Source: Candidatus Phytoplasma pini (GTDB lineage Bacteria; Bacillota_I; Bacilli_A; Acholeplasmatales; Acholeplasmataceae). From it: a DNA stretch of 47,414 bases. The notes beneath the pieces were generated by a model, which did not search any database, was not told the DNA's origin, and was given only the letters and a program-made list of their open reading frames with translations. A program made the position numbers and the translations under genes. Each line of letters starts with the position of its first letter. Positions within the stretch are counted from its first letter, which is position 1. Location of the stretch: NCBI RefSeq assembly GCF_007821455.1, contig NZ_VIAE01000003.1, positions 1 through 47,414 of the forward strand. The letters run 5' to 3'. Of the stretch, positions 9,111 through 20,000 are shown one piece after another.

Positions 9111-10283
9111 ATGGATTTAAAAGAAAAAGCACTAAAAATTCATGAACAAAAAAAAGGTAAATTAGAAATGAAGTCTAAAGTAGAAGTTAATAATCTCGAA
9201 GACTTATCTTTAGTTTACACTCCAGGAGTTGCTGAACCTTGTTTGAAAATTCAACAAAATCAAAAAGATGCTTATAAATATACATCTAAAGGTAATAATG
9301 TCGCAATAATTACTAACGGTACAGCTGTTTTAGGTTTAGGGAATATTGGAGCTCTAGCTTCTATTCCTGTAATGGAAGGGAAAGCTATTCTATTAAAAAA
9401 ATTTGCTAATATTGATTCTTTTCCTATTTGTATTGATTCAGAAAATACAGAAGAAATTATAAACATTATTAGTAAAATTTCATCTTTTTTTGGCGCTATT
9501 AATTTAGAAGATTTTAAAGCGCCTGAATGTTTTGAAATTGAAACAAAATTAAAAGAAAAATTAAATATTCCTGTTTTTCACGATGATCAACACGGAACAG
9601 CTATTGTAATAACTGCTGGAATTTTAAATGCTTTAAAAGTAGTTGGAAAAAAAATAGAAGAAGTAGAAATAGTTATTTTAGGTGCAGGTTCTGCAGGAAT
9701 TGCTACTGCTAAATTGTTACTTTTATTAAAACCTAAAAATATAGTTTTAATAGATAAAGAGGGAGCGATTAACAGAAATAGCAATTGTTTTTTAAATGAA
9801 AGTCATAAAAAAATGGCATTAATAACTAATTTCAATAATGAAAAAGGAAATTTAGAAAGTACTATTAAAAACAAAGATATTTTTATCGGATTATCAAAAC
9901 CTAATTTATTAACTAAAGAAATGGTTTCTACTATGAAAAAAGACGCAATCGTTTTTGCTTTAGCTAATCCAATTCCAGAAATTTTTCCTGAAGAAGCTAA
10001 AAAAGGAAATGCTAGAATTGTGGCTACCGGAAGATCTGATTTTCCTAATCAAATCAATAATTTATTAGTTTTTCCAGGTATTTTCCGTGGTGCTTTAAAT
10101 GTTCAAGCTGAACAAATAACAGAAGAAATGAAATTATCATCCGCTTATGCTTTATCCAATGTTATTCCAGAAAATGAATTGAATGAAAATTATATTATTC
10201 CTTCTATTTTTAATCCGAAAGCTACAAAAGCGGTTACAGAAGCTGTTGAAAAAATCGCTTTAAAAACAAAAATGAATAAATAA
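9111..10283 (+). CDS. NAD(P)-dependent malic enzyme
   Basis: Oxidatively decarboxylates malate to pyruvate, CO2 and NAD(P)H. The 390-residue protein begins with the malic N-terminal domain. The catalytic tyrosine is Y36 in LVYTPGVAEPC, the LGLGNIG segment is at 74-80, the catalytic lysine K91 is in MEGKAILLKK, and the metal-binding and active-site segment is FHDDQHGTA (156-164). The Rossmann motif GAGSAGIATA (191-200) opens the nucleotide domain. Cofactor preference cannot be read safely. The ribosome site AGGGGA is well spaced. With the 2HCT transporter and pyruvate kinase just upstream it completes a malate-to-pyruvate route, and a strong hairpin terminator follows. Confidence 0.95.
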   Translation: MDLKEKALKIHEQKKGKLEMKSKVEVNNLEDLSLVYTPGVAEPCLKIQQNQKDAYKYTSKGNNVAIITNGTAVLGLGNIGALASIPVMEGKAILLKKFANIDSFPICIDSENTEEIINIISKISSFFGAINLEDFKAPECFEIETKLKEKLNIPVFHDDQHGTAIVITAGILNALKVVGKKIEEVEIVILGAGSAGIATAKLLLLLKPKNIVLIDKEGAINRNSNCFLNESHKKMALITNFNNEKGNLESTIKNKDIFIGLSKPNLLTKEMVSTMKKDAIVFALANPIPEIFPEEAKKGNARIVATGRSDFPNQINNLLVFPGIFRGALNVQAEQITEEMKLSSAYALSNVIPENELNENYIIPSIFNPKATKAVTEAVEKIALKTKMNK

Positions 10284-10345
10284 ATTTGAATTGAAATAAT
10301 TTAATTTTTAATCATTACTGATTCAGTATATTTATTTTTTTAATA

Positions 10346-10395
10346 AAAAAACCCAATGATTTCTTATTTATTTAAGATAATAATTGGGTTTTTTT
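10346..10395. terminator. Bidirectional rho-independent terminator
   Basis: An inverted repeat (AACCCAAT ... ATTGGGTT) is flanked by A and T runs on both sides, with T7 after it on the plus strand and a T run on the minus strand. It lies between convergent malic enzyme and tRNA-Leu/fakA, and can serve both. Confidence 0.8.
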
Positions 10396-10423
10396 ACATT
10401 ATTTATGATATTGATTTTTATTT

Positions 10424-10512
10424 TGGTGTAGATAATGAGATTCGAACTCACAAGAGAAAAATTTTCTCACATGCCCCTCAAACATGCGCGTATACCATTC
10501 CGCCATATCTAC
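10424..10512 (-). tRNA. tRNA-Leu (GAG anticodon)
   Basis: A full cloverleaf can be drawn. The acceptor stem GTAGATA/TATCTAC is followed by A and an encoded CCA (10424-10426). The D stem begins GCGG, the anticodon stem CATGT/GCATG encloses loop TTGAGGG with anticodon GAG, and the long variable arm is typical of leucine tRNAs. The T loop is GTTCGAATC. It lies 100 bases downstream of fakA on the same strand. Confidence 0.95.
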
Positions 10513-10613
10513 CAAATAATATTCATAAAATAAAAATATCTTTTTATGAATGAATTTATTAATTATAATTTGTATATACTCAAAAATAATAATAAAAAGA
10601 ATATTAGAATATA

Positions 10614-12311
10614 TTATTCTAAAAGAAAAATACAAGGAGATAAAGAATCATCATTATTTTCTATTTTTTCTATTTCTATAAAAGAATATTTTTGTTCTAA
10701 AAAACTATCTATTTCCAATAAATCTTTATTTTTAACAAGATTTTTATTATAAAAAAAAGTTAAAAAAATATTTTTTGATTTAATCATTTTAACTAATAAT
10801 TTTTTTACTAATTTAACTAAATCTTGATGATATGCTATTTGTTTTTGTTTCCAAATAGCTAAAAAACTTTTTTTATTTTCTTTTTTTAACGAAATATTTT
10901 GTGATGATTGAATAGAGATATTATTATTAAAGATAATTTCACCTATTTTAATCTTTTTCATATTTTCTTCTATTCTTTTTAAATTTTCTTTTAAAGAAAG
11001 TTTTTCATCTAAAAATAAAAGAGCGCTATAACATTGAGCTATGTTTTCTATTTGTAAAAATTCTATATTCAAAGAAGTAAAATCTTTAACTAAATTCATA
11101 TTCTGAAGCAAAATAGAAGTTTTTTTATAATTAGGGAAAATAAGGATATTTTTAACATTGATATTTGTCAAGATTTTTCGTAATTGTTGTATTAAAAAAT
11201 AATCATTATCAGGAATATATTCTATAATATAATCAACTTTTAAATCTTTGAAAATATCTTGAAGTTCTTTATTAAAAGATATAGCTATTACTGCATAATC
11301 TTTAGATTGCGTATTAATATTGAAATCATTATTTTTTTTCTTTTTTTCGATAACTGAATCAATTTGTTCTTTCATATCGTCAATTTTACATTTTATTAAT
11401 GTTCCGTATTTTAAAAGACTAGTTAAAACTATTCCTGGATCATTAGTATGAATATGAATTTTTAATAAATCATTATTTTTCAAAAAAATCAATGAATCGC
11501 CTTGTTTCATGAAATATTTTTTTTGTAATTTTACATCAAAAAAATCAGGAGATTGCAATTTAATAATAAATTCTGTGCAGTAAATATAATTCAATTTAGA
11601 AATTTCTAAATCATAATGATATTCTTTTGCTTGAGGATTTAAAAAAAAATTATTTATATTATTATCTGTATATTCTTGAATTTCTGTATCATTTAAAAAA
11701 GATAACATACCATTTAAAATTAAAATATAACCGGCTCCGCCACTATCTACTACATTAGCTTTTTTTAAAACACTTAATAAATCAGGAGTTTTTTTTAGAG
11801 AAATTTCAGCATATTTAATTAAATTTTCTACTACTTCATTAATGCTTTGCCATTTATCTTTTTCTTTCCTAACACTTTCGATGGATTCACGAAAAACAGT
11901 TAAAATAGTTCCTTCAACAGGTTCTATAACTGCATTATAAGCTTTTTGATAACCTCTCGCTAAAGATTGAATAAAATCTGAAATATTAATATTGTTTTTT
12001 TGAAAAATTTTAATTTGTTCATAAATACCGCAAAAAAATTGAGATAAAATAACCCCTGAATTCCCTTTAGAATTAATCAATAAAGCATCAGATAAAACCT
12101 GAGTTACTTTAATAATAGAAGAATCATCGATATTTTCTAGTTTTTTGATACCTTCTAACATAGTCATTTTCATATTATTACCTGTATCACCATCACGAAC
12201 AGGAAAAACATTTAAATCATTAATTGCTTGTGAATTTTTGTTTAAATTCAAAGCACCATTAATAATCATTTTTTTAAATAACTTACCGTCTATAGTTTTA
12301 TAAATTGTCAT
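10614..12311 (-). CDS. fakA: DAK2/DegV-domain fatty acid kinase subunit (FakA/YloV family)
   Basis: A 565-residue protein of the YloV/FakA type. In Firmicutes this ATP-binding subunit phosphorylates exogenous fatty acids held by a FakB partner, feeding phospholipid synthesis. The N-terminal DAK2 domain carries the Mg-ATP aspartate cluster in FPVRDGDTGNN (36-46) and the GNSGVILSQFF and GTILTVFRE segments. A middle DhaL-linker/FakA region (with HIHTNDPG) and a DegV-related C-terminal domain follow. No fakB is visible in the window. For an organism that scavenges host lipid this role is plausible. It is downstream of tuf, separated from it by a strong hairpin, so it probably has its own promoter. 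Confidence 0.85.
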   Translation of the reverse strand: MTIYKTIDGKLFKKMIINGALNLNKNSQAINDLNVFPVRDGDTGNNMKMTMLEGIKKLENIDDSSIIKVTQVLSDALLINSKGNSGVILSQFFCGIYEQIKIFQKNNINISDFIQSLARGYQKAYNAVIEPVEGTILTVFRESIESVRKEKDKWQSINEVVENLIKYAEISLKKTPDLLSVLKKANVVDSGGAGYILILNGMLSFLNDTEIQEYTDNNINNFFLNPQAKEYHYDLEISKLNYIYCTEFIIKLQSPDFFDVKLQKKYFMKQGDSLIFLKNNDLLKIHIHTNDPGIVLTSLLKYGTLIKCKIDDMKEQIDSVIEKKKKNNDFNINTQSKDYAVIAISFNKELQDIFKDLKVDYIIEYIPDNDYFLIQQLRKILTNINVKNILIFPNYKKTSILLQNMNLVKDFTSLNIEFLQIENIAQCYSALLFLDEKLSLKENLKRIEENMKKIKIGEIIFNNNISIQSSQNISLKKENKKSFLAIWKQKQIAYHQDLVKLVKKLLVKMIKSKNIFLTFFYNKNLVKNKDLLEIDSFLEQKYSFIEIEKIENNDDSLSPCIFLLE

Positions 12312-12452
12312 TTTAAGAAAATCCTTTTTCTAAATTTATATTTCAAATAATTAATAAAATAATTGGCACTAAAAAAATTATTTATTTAATGAAGCCTATA
12401 GAAGTTTATATCAAAAAAAAAATATCAAAATAATATTTGATATATCTAAATA

Positions 12453-12500
12453 AAACCAAATTATTTTTTATAATTTTTATAAATAATAATTTGGTTTATT
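12453..12500 (-). terminator. Terminator of the str (rpsL-rpsG-fusA-tuf) operon
   Basis: Long inverted repeat (AAACCAAATTATT ... AATAATTTGGTTT) just after the tuf stop codon, followed by a T-rich stretch on the minus strand. It also has a T run on the plus side. Confidence 0.75.
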
Positions 12501-12504
12501 TTTT

Positions 12505-13731
12505 TTAATCTAAAATTTCTTTAACTATTCCTGCACAAACAGTTTTTCCGCCTTCGCGAACAGAAAAATTAGTTTTTTCTTCTAAAGCGATCGGACTAAT
12601 TAAAGTAACAGCAATTTGAGCAGATTCACCAGGCATAACTATCTTATTATCACCTAATATTTTAATTGTTCCTGTAACATCAGTAGTTCTAAAATAAAAT
12701 TGAGGACGATAATCATTAGTAAAAGGTGTAGTCCTACCGCCTTCTGCTGTAGGCAAAGCATAAACTTCAGCTGTAAATTTAGAATGAGGTTTTATAGAAC
12801 CTGGTTTCGCTAATACTTGTCCACGCTCAACATCACCACGAGCAATACCACGTAATAAAACTCCTATGTTATCGCCTGCTAAAGCATTTCCTAAACTTTT
12901 ACCAAACATTTCCAATCCAGTAACGATTGCTTTTTTAGTTTCTTTAATCCCAATAATTTCTACTTCTTCACCAATTTTAATTTGACCCCTTTCAACACGT
13001 CCAGTGACAACTGTTCCTCTACCTGAAATAGTAAAAACATCTTCTATAGGCATCAAAAAAGGTTTATTAATTTCGCGCTCTGGTTCTTCAACATAAGTAT
13101 CTAAAGCATTAAGTAATTCTTCTATTTTTCCTAAATACTTAGCATCTTCTCCTGAAATATTTTGTAAATCTTTAGCAGCATTTTTTTTAAAAATTTCAAT
13201 TACTTTGAAAGCAGATCCTCTAATAATAGGTGCATTATCACCATCAAAACCATTTCTATTTAATAATTCTCGAATATCGAGTTCAATTATTCCTATCAAC
13301 TCTTCATCATCAGATAAATCTATTTTATTTAAAAAAACTAATAATTGTTTAATTCCAACTTGTTTTGCTAACAAAACATGTTCTTTTGTTTGCTGCATAA
13401 CCCCGTCAACAGCGGAAACAACTAAAATGCCTGCATCCATTTGCGCTGCACCTGTAATCATATTTTTAATATAATCAGCATGCCCAGGACAATCCACATG
13501 TGCATAATGTCTTTTTTCTGTTTCATATTCGATATGAGAAGTACTAATGGTTATTCCACGTGTTGCTTCTTCAGGAGATTTATCGATTTGTTCATTTTTT
13601 TTTTGTTTTGCTAATCCTTTTAAAGATAAATAAAAAGTAATTGCAGAAGCTAAAGAAGTTTTTCCATGATCAACATGACCAATTGCTCCAACATTTAAAT
13701 GTGTTTTATTTCTTTTAAATACTTCAGCCAT
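12505..13731 (-). CDS. tuf: Elongation factor Tu
   Basis: GTPase that delivers aminoacyl-tRNA to the ribosome. P-loop GHVDHGKT (18-25), switch I RGIT (58-61), DCPGH (80-84) and NKID (135-138) are all present. At 408 residues it is about 14 longer than most bacterial EF-Tu proteins; an insertion lies near residues 178-196, after the RGSA motif. Domains 2 and 3 are recognisable ([27 protein letters not shown]). A few normally invariant positions differ, for example ITIST instead of ITINT. It is the last gene of the rpsL-rpsG-fusA-tuf operon. An AGGAGG-like site precedes the ATG. Confidence 0.97.
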   Translation of the reverse strand: MAEVFKRNKTHLNVGAIGHVDHGKTSLASAITFYLSLKGLAKQKKNEQIDKSPEEATRGITISTSHIEYETEKRHYAHVDCPGHADYIKNMITGAAQMDAGILVVSAVDGVMQQTKEHVLLAKQVGIKQLLVFLNKIDLSDDEELIGIIELDIRELLNRNGFDGDNAPIIRGSAFKVIEIFKKNAAKDLQNISGEDAKYLGKIEELLNALDTYVEEPEREINKPFLMPIEDVFTISGRGTVVTGRVERGQIKIGEEVEIIGIKETKKAIVTGLEMFGKSLGNALAGDNIGVLLRGIARGDVERGQVLAKPGSIKPHSKFTAEVYALPTAEGGRTTPFTNDYRPQFYFRTTDVTGTIKILGDNKIVMPGESAQIAVTLISPIALEEKTNFSVREGGKTVCAGIVKEILD

Positions 13732-13794
13732 TTTAGGCCTCCTTTGTTAATCTTTAAATTTTATTTTTTTTATTTTAATAAATGTAAATATTTT

Positions 13795-15864
13795 TTATTT
13801 ATTACGTTCTTGAATAATTCTTTCGGCAATATTTTTTGGTGTTTTATCATATTTGAGGAATTGCATAATAAAAGTTGCTCTTCCTTGTGTATTAGAACGT
13901 AAATTAGTAGCATAACCAAACATTTCAGATAAAGGAACCGAAGCTCTAATAGATACTGCATTACCACGGGTTTCTTGAGTTTCTAATTTACCTCTTCGTG
14001 ATGTTAAATCTCCAATAACATTACCTACATAATCATTAGGCGTTACTACTTCTAAATCCATAATAGGTTCTAGTAATACTAAACCACCATCTTTTTTAAT
14101 TTCTTTTAAAGCAATAGAAGCAGAAATTTTAAAAGCTATTTCTGACGAATCTACATCATGATAAGAACCATCTAACAAAGTAGCTTTTACATCTACAAAA
14201 GGATAACCAGCAAGAATACCACTATTTAAAGATTCTTCTAACCCTTTTTTTACTGAAGGAATGTATTCGCGAGGAATAACACCTCCAACAATTTTATTAA
14301 TAAATTCAAATCCTTTTCCTTCATTAGTTTCAAAACGAATAACTACATGACCATATTGACCTCTTCCGCCAGACTGACGTATAAATTTACCTTCGGTTTT
14401 AACTGTCTTAGTTAAAGTCTCTCTATAGGAAACTTGAGGTTGAGTTTTATTAACTTCGATTTTAAATTCTCTTCTCAAACGATCAATAATAATTTCTAAA
14501 TGAAGTTCTCCCATCCCTGCAATAATAGTCTGCCCTGTTTCGTGATTAACATAAACTTTAAAAGTAGGATCTTCTTCTGCTAGTTTTCCTAAAGCTGTAA
14601 TAATTTTATCTTGATCACCTTTAGTTTTTGGTTCAACCGCAACTTCGATGACCGGTTCCGGAAAATTCATCGATTCTAAAACAATAAAATCATTTTCTGA
14701 AGTTAAAGTATGTCCTGTAGTAGTATTTTTAAATCCCACCACAGCTACAATATCTCCAGCATAAGCATCTTTTATTTCTGATCTTGTATTAGCATGCATT
14801 TGTAATAAACGACCGATTCGTTCTTTAACGTTTTTAATTGTATTTTTAACATAAATGCCTGTTTGTAATTTTCCAGAATAAATTCTTAAAAAAGTTAATC
14901 TCCCTACAAAAGGATCTGTCATAATTTTAAAAGCTAAAGCTGTAAAGGGTTCATCATCAGAAGCTTTACGGATAATTTCTTTATTATCAATATCTAAACC
15001 TACAACAGGCGGAATATCAAGCGGTGAAGGAAGAAAATCAATCATTGCATCTAATAATTTTAAAACTCCTTTATTTTTAAAAGAAGAACCACATAAAACA
15101 GGAAAAAAATTAACATTCAAAGTTGCTTTCCGAATTGCTTTTTTCAAAATATTTGCATCAATTTCTTTATTATCAAAAAAAATATTAAGTAATTCATCAT
15201 CATGCTTAGCTAATGTTTCTATCAATTCTTGTCTTTTTTGTAAAGCAATTTCTTTTAAATCATCAGGAATATCAATTAATTTAGCTTTTTCTTCGGAAAC
15301 CTCATCATAATGATGAGCAGTCATTTCTAATAAATCAATAATCCCAGTAAAATTATTTTCTTTTCCTATAGGCCATTGAATAGCAACTGCTTCCACACCA
15401 AGTCTTATTTTTAAAGTATTAATAGCATGAACAAAATCTGCCCCTACTTTATCCATTTTATTAACGAAAACCAGTCTTGGAACTTTGTATTCTGTAGCTT
15501 GACGCCAAACAGTTTCGGTTTGCGGTTCTACTCCTGATTGCGCATCGATAATGACTATTGCTCCATCCAAAACTCTCAAAGAACGAGAAACTTCAACTGT
15601 AAAATCAACATGTCCTGGAGTATCAATAATTTGAATACTATGATTTTTCCAAAAAATATTAGTTGCGGCTGAGGTAATAGTAATACCTCTTTCTTGTTCC
15701 TGTTCCATCCAATCCATTTGAGAATTACCATCGTGAGTTTCGCCTATTTTATGAATTTTACCTGTATTAAATAAAATTCTTTCTGTAGTAGTAGTTTTTC
15801 CAGCATCGATATGAGCCATAATCCCAATATTACGTATTTTGTCTAAACTATATTTACGTCCCAT
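13795..15864 (-). CDS. fusA: Elongation factor G
   Basis: Translocase GTPase of protein synthesis, 689 residues, the normal size. P-loop AHIDAGKT (17-24), switch II DTPGHVD (81-87) and NKMD (135-138) are visible. Domains II-V are complete, including the domain IV segment GGRGQYGHV and a C-terminal [11 protein letters not shown] motif. A ribosome site (AGGAG) lies just before the ATG. It sits 20 bases from rpsG and about 60 bases from tuf, so the str operon order is conserved. Confidence 0.98.
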   Translation of the reverse strand: MGRKYSLDKIRNIGIMAHIDAGKTTTTERILFNTGKIHKIGETHDGNSQMDWMEQEQERGITITSAATNIFWKNHSIQIIDTPGHVDFTVEVSRSLRVLDGAIVIIDAQSGVEPQTETVWRQATEYKVPRLVFVNKMDKVGADFVHAINTLKIRLGVEAVAIQWPIGKENNFTGIIDLLEMTAHHYDEVSEEKAKLIDIPDDLKEIALQKRQELIETLAKHDDELLNIFFDNKEIDANILKKAIRKATLNVNFFPVLCGSSFKNKGVLKLLDAMIDFLPSPLDIPPVVGLDIDNKEIIRKASDDEPFTALAFKIMTDPFVGRLTFLRIYSGKLQTGIYVKNTIKNVKERIGRLLQMHANTRSEIKDAYAGDIVAVVGFKNTTTGHTLTSENDFIVLESMNFPEPVIEVAVEPKTKGDQDKIITALGKLAEEDPTFKVYVNHETGQTIIAGMGELHLEIIIDRLRREFKIEVNKTQPQVSYRETLTKTVKTEGKFIRQSGGRGQYGHVVIRFETNEGKGFEFINKIVGGVIPREYIPSVKKGLEESLNSGILAGYPFVDVKATLLDGSYHDVDSSEIAFKISASIALKEIKKDGGLVLLEPIMDLEVVTPNDYVGNVIGDLTSRRGKLETQETRGNAVSIRASVPLSEMFGYATNLRSNTQGRATFIMQFLKYDKTPKNIAERIIQERNK

Positions 15865-15884
15865 AAATCATTCTCCTTTTTGAA

Positions 15885-16355
15885 CTACCAACGATAATGC
15901 GCAAAAGCTTTATTTGCTTCAGCCATACGATGTGTATCTTCTCTTTTCTTAACTGCTAATCCTTTTCCTAAAGAAGCATCTATGATTTCTTTAACCAGTT
16001 TTTCTATCATACCTTTTTCATTTCGTTGTCTTGCATATTGAATTAACCATTTTAAGCCTAAAGATTGACGTCTTTCAGGGCGAACTTCTGAAGGAATTTG
16101 ATAATTCTGACTTCCAATAGTACGCGTACGAACTTCTAAAATAGGCATGATATTATTTAAAGCTTCATTAAAAACATCAATAGGTTCTCTCTTAGAAATT
16201 TCTTTTATTTTTTCTAAAGCTCCATAAAAAATAGATCGAGATACGCTTTTTTTTCCATCCTTCATAATTGTATTAATAATTTTAGTTACTAATTTAGAAT
16301 TATAGATAAGATCAGGCGAAATATCTCTCTTATAAACACATTTTTTTCGAGACAT
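15885..16355 (-). CDS. rpsG: Small ribosomal subunit protein S7
   Basis: Primary 16S rRNA-binding protein that nucleates assembly of the 30S head. It is 156 residues, the normal length. Recognised from the N-terminal basic arm (MSRK), the [13 protein letters not shown] helix, [16 protein letters not shown] and the C-terminal [15 protein letters not shown]. It is the second gene of the str operon, 58 bases after rpsL. Confidence 0.97.
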   Translation of the reverse strand: MSRKKCVYKRDISPDLIYNSKLVTKIINTIMKDGKKSVSRSIFYGALEKIKEISKREPIDVFNEALNNIMPILEVRTRTIGSQNYQIPSEVRPERRQSLGLKWLIQYARQRNEKGMIEKLVKEIIDASLGKGLAVKKREDTHRMAEANKAFAHYRW

Positions 16356-16413
16356 AATTTATTTACATTTCCCTTTATTTATTATTTTATTAATTGAAAT
16401 TTAATTTCGAATT

Positions 16414-16833
16414 TTATTTTTTAACAGTAACTTTTTTAGAACCGTATTTAGAACGACCTTGATTTCTATTAGCTACTCCTGTAGTATCTAAAGCTCCTCT
16501 GACAATACGATAACGAACTCCAGGTAAATCTTTAGTCCTTCCGCCTCTTACTAAAACAATACTATGTTCCTGCAAAGAATGACCGATTCCTGGAATATAA
16601 GCTGTTACTTCTGTATTATTACTTAAACGAACTCTTGCAATTTTTCTTAAAGCAGAATTGGGTTTTTTTGGAGTTACCGTAGATACTTTATTACAAATTC
16701 CTGATTTTTGAGGAGATGAATATTTTTTTGTTGTTTTACGTAAACTATTAAAACTATATCTTAAAGCTGGTGATTTAACTTTTGTTTTTTTTCTTTTTCT
16801 TCTTTTTTTAATCAATTGGGAAATAGTAGGCAT
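16414..16833 (-). CDS. rpsL: Small ribosomal subunit protein S12
   Basis: Decoding-centre protein of the 30S subunit, 139 residues. It begins MPTISQLI and contains [11 protein letters not shown] and [11 protein letters not shown], the two loops where streptomycin-resistance changes arise; both keep the usual sensitive-type lysines. The C-terminus (RSKYGSKK) is standard. It opens the str operon about 190 bases downstream of rpoC. Confidence 0.97.
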   Translation of the reverse strand: MPTISQLIKKRRKRKKTKVKSPALRYSFNSLRKTTKKYSSPQKSGICNKVSTVTPKKPNSALRKIARVRLSNNTEVTAYIPGIGHSLQEHSIVLVRGGRTKDLPGVRYRIVRGALDTTGVANRNQGRSKYGSKKVTVKK

Positions 16834-17020
16834 TCTTTTATATGTTTAAAACCTTTCTTTTTATAATATTTTAAGATTTAATATCTTAATGATTGATTTT
16901 TTAAAAAATAATTAATTATACCTATATTTTACAATAAAAATATAATTTTCTTACTTTTTTTATATAAAAATAAATGTTTAAATAAAAAGAAGTAAATTGA
17001 ATAATTCAATAAAGAAAAAA

Positions 17021-20000
17021 TTATTCCTTATGATTATCACTTATTTTTTGATTTAAAGGATATCTAAAATAAGAATTTTTTAAAATACCTGTTCCTGCCG
17101 GAATCAAACCACCTATAATTACATTTTCTTTTAAACCATATAAATGGTCTACTTGTCCTCTGATAGCCGCATCAATTAAAATTTTAGTAGTTTCTTGGAA
17201 AGATGCAGCGGATAATAAAGAATCACTTTTCAAAGAAGATCTTGTAATTCCCAATAAAATAGTTTTTCCAACAGCTAAATTTTTCTTCTGTTGAATCATT
17301 TTTTTATTCACTTCTTTAAATTCTTTAATTGAAACTTCTAGTCCTGGTAAAAGTTCACTATCTCCTTCGTAAACAATTAATATTTGTTTAAACATCTGAC
17401 GAATAATAATTTCAATGTGTTTATCATTAATATTTACACTTTGAGATTGATAAACTTTTTGTACTTCTTCAAGAATATATTTTTGAGTAGTTTCAACATC
17501 ACTTACCCTTAACAATTCTTTTAAATCGATCGAACCTGTTGTTAATTTATCACCTGCTTTTACATGCATGTTTTCATGAACTAAAATTTCAATATTAGAA
17601 AAAACATTATAAATATGAGGATTATTCGGATTTTCATAAGGAATAATGGTGATTTCGGAAAAATGATAATTATTCTTTATTTTTTTTACTACTCCATCAT
17701 ATTCGCTAATGATTGCTTTACCTTTAGGAATGCGAGCTTCAAATAATTCTTGAATCCTAGGTAATCCTTGAGTAATATCAGAAACAGATAACACTCCCCC
17801 AGTATGAAAAGTTCTCATAGTTAACTGAGTACCAGGTTCGCCAATAGATTGAGCAGCTATAACTCCAACAGCTTCGCCAATTTCAACGTTTTGATTAGTA
17901 GATAAATTTAAACCATAACATTTGGTACAAATACCATGTTCACAATTACAAGTTAAAACACTTCTTATTTTGACTTTATCAATTCCTGATTCTATAATTT
18001 TTTTAATAATCACTTTGCTTATAAGTTCATTTCTTCTAACTATAATATTATTATTTTCAGAATTAAAAATATCTTCTGAAGCAAATCGATTCAAAATACG
18101 TTGTGATAAAGAAATGATTTCCTTTTCATCTCTAATAATAGCTTCAATTGTAACTCCTTTGTCGCTTCCGCAATCTTCTTGAGTAATAATATTATCTTGT
18201 GCTACATCAACTAAACGACGTGTTAAATATCCTGATTCAGCTGTTTTAATCGCAGTATCAGTTGAAACTTTACGAGCTCCATGAGTTGAATTAAAAAATT
18301 CTGCAACCGTTAATCCTTCTTTAAAAGAAGATTTGACTGGAATTTCTAAAATTTCTCCTTTAGGGCTATTCATCAATCCCCTCATTCCTGACAATTGAGA
18401 AAAATTAGAAGAATTACCGCGAGCTCCGCTATCACTAATCATAAATAAATTACTATCTTGTTCAAATTCTCTCATTAATCCATCTTGAATCTTATCACGA
18501 ACAATTTTCCATTCTTGAATAATTAAACTTTTTCTCTCTGCTCGAGTTAAAAAACCATCATCATACCATTTTTCTATTTTTGTAATTTTATCTTCTACTT
18601 GTTCACATAATTCTTGTTTTTTAGAATAAACATTGATGTCATTATGAGAAATTGTAATACCAGCAATTGTAGAATATTTAAAACCTAAATCTTTAATATT
18701 ATCTAACATTTTAGAAGTTTCTGTGATATTACTTTTTTTAAACATTAAATCAATAATCATTAACAAAAATTTCTTTTTAAAAGGTTCAACTTTTAAAGGT
18801 TGTTGAAAAAAAATTTTTGGATCGATTCCTTTTGAAATAAAGTAAATATCTGGTGTTTTGTTTTCTAAATTAAATAAAGTAGGTTCTTGAATATAAGGAA
18901 AATCAGATGGTAAAATATCATTAAAAATCATTTTTCCTAACGTTGTCACTAAATATTTTTCTTTTTGTTCTTCGGTAAAAAAAGAATTAATTTGAGATGT
19001 TTTTACTAAAATTCTCGTATGTAAAGCAATTTCTTTGTTATAAAAAGCTAATTCTGCTTCTTTAAGATCCAGAAAGACTTTACCTTCGTTACGATGTTTA
19101 AATTGATGTTCTTTATTTCTTTGTTCATCGTTATAACCTTTCAAAATACGGTCTTTTCTTTCTTCGATAGTCAAATAATAATTACCCAAAACCATATCTT
19201 GAGAAGGAGATAAAACAGGATTACCATTTTTAGGATCTAAAATATTATTTGAAACTAACATCAATAAACGCGCTTCTGCTTGAGCTTCCAAAGAAAGAGG
19301 TAGATAAACAGCCATTTGATCTCCATCAAAATCAGCATTAAAAGCTGGCGTTACCAAAGGATGTAATTTAATAGCTTTGCCATCAATTAATTTTGGTTCA
19401 AAAGCTTGAATTCCTAAACGATGCAATGTTGGAGCTCTATTCAATAAAACTGGATGTTCTTTAACTACTTCTTCTAAAACATTCCAAACAAATTCATTCA
19501 TTTTATCATACAATAAAGTAGCACTTTTTTTATCAATACCTTTTATTTCTTGCAATTTATTTAACATAAAAGGTTTAAACAAGATAACAGCCATTTGTCT
19601 TGGTATACCGCATTGATGAATTTTTAAATCAGGACCAACAATAATTACAGATCGAGCAGAATAATCGACTCTTTTTCCTAAAAGATTTTGTCTAAAACGT
19701 CCTTGTTTTCCTCTCAACATTTCTGATAGAGATTTTAAATTTTTACTTTTTTCGATATTAGAATTATTTTTTTTATTAAATTTAACATTATCAAATAAAG
19801 CATCTACTGCTTCTTGCAACATTCTTTTTTCGTTTTTGATAATTAGACGCGGTGCTTTTTGTTTCATTTGTCTTTTTAAACGATCATTGCGATTCACAAT
19901 TCTTCTATATAAATCGTTAATATCAGCAGTAGCAAAACGTCCTCCATCTAAAGGAACTATAGGTCTTAAATCAGCTGGCAAAACAGGAATAACATCCATA

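Noticed and set aside
10399-10635. 78-codon minus-strand frame over the tRNA-Leu gene
   Set aside because: It is the tRNA-Leu sequence itself read as protein.
13770-13967. Frame at the 3' end of fusA
   Set aside because: Out-of-frame shadow of the EF-G C-terminus.
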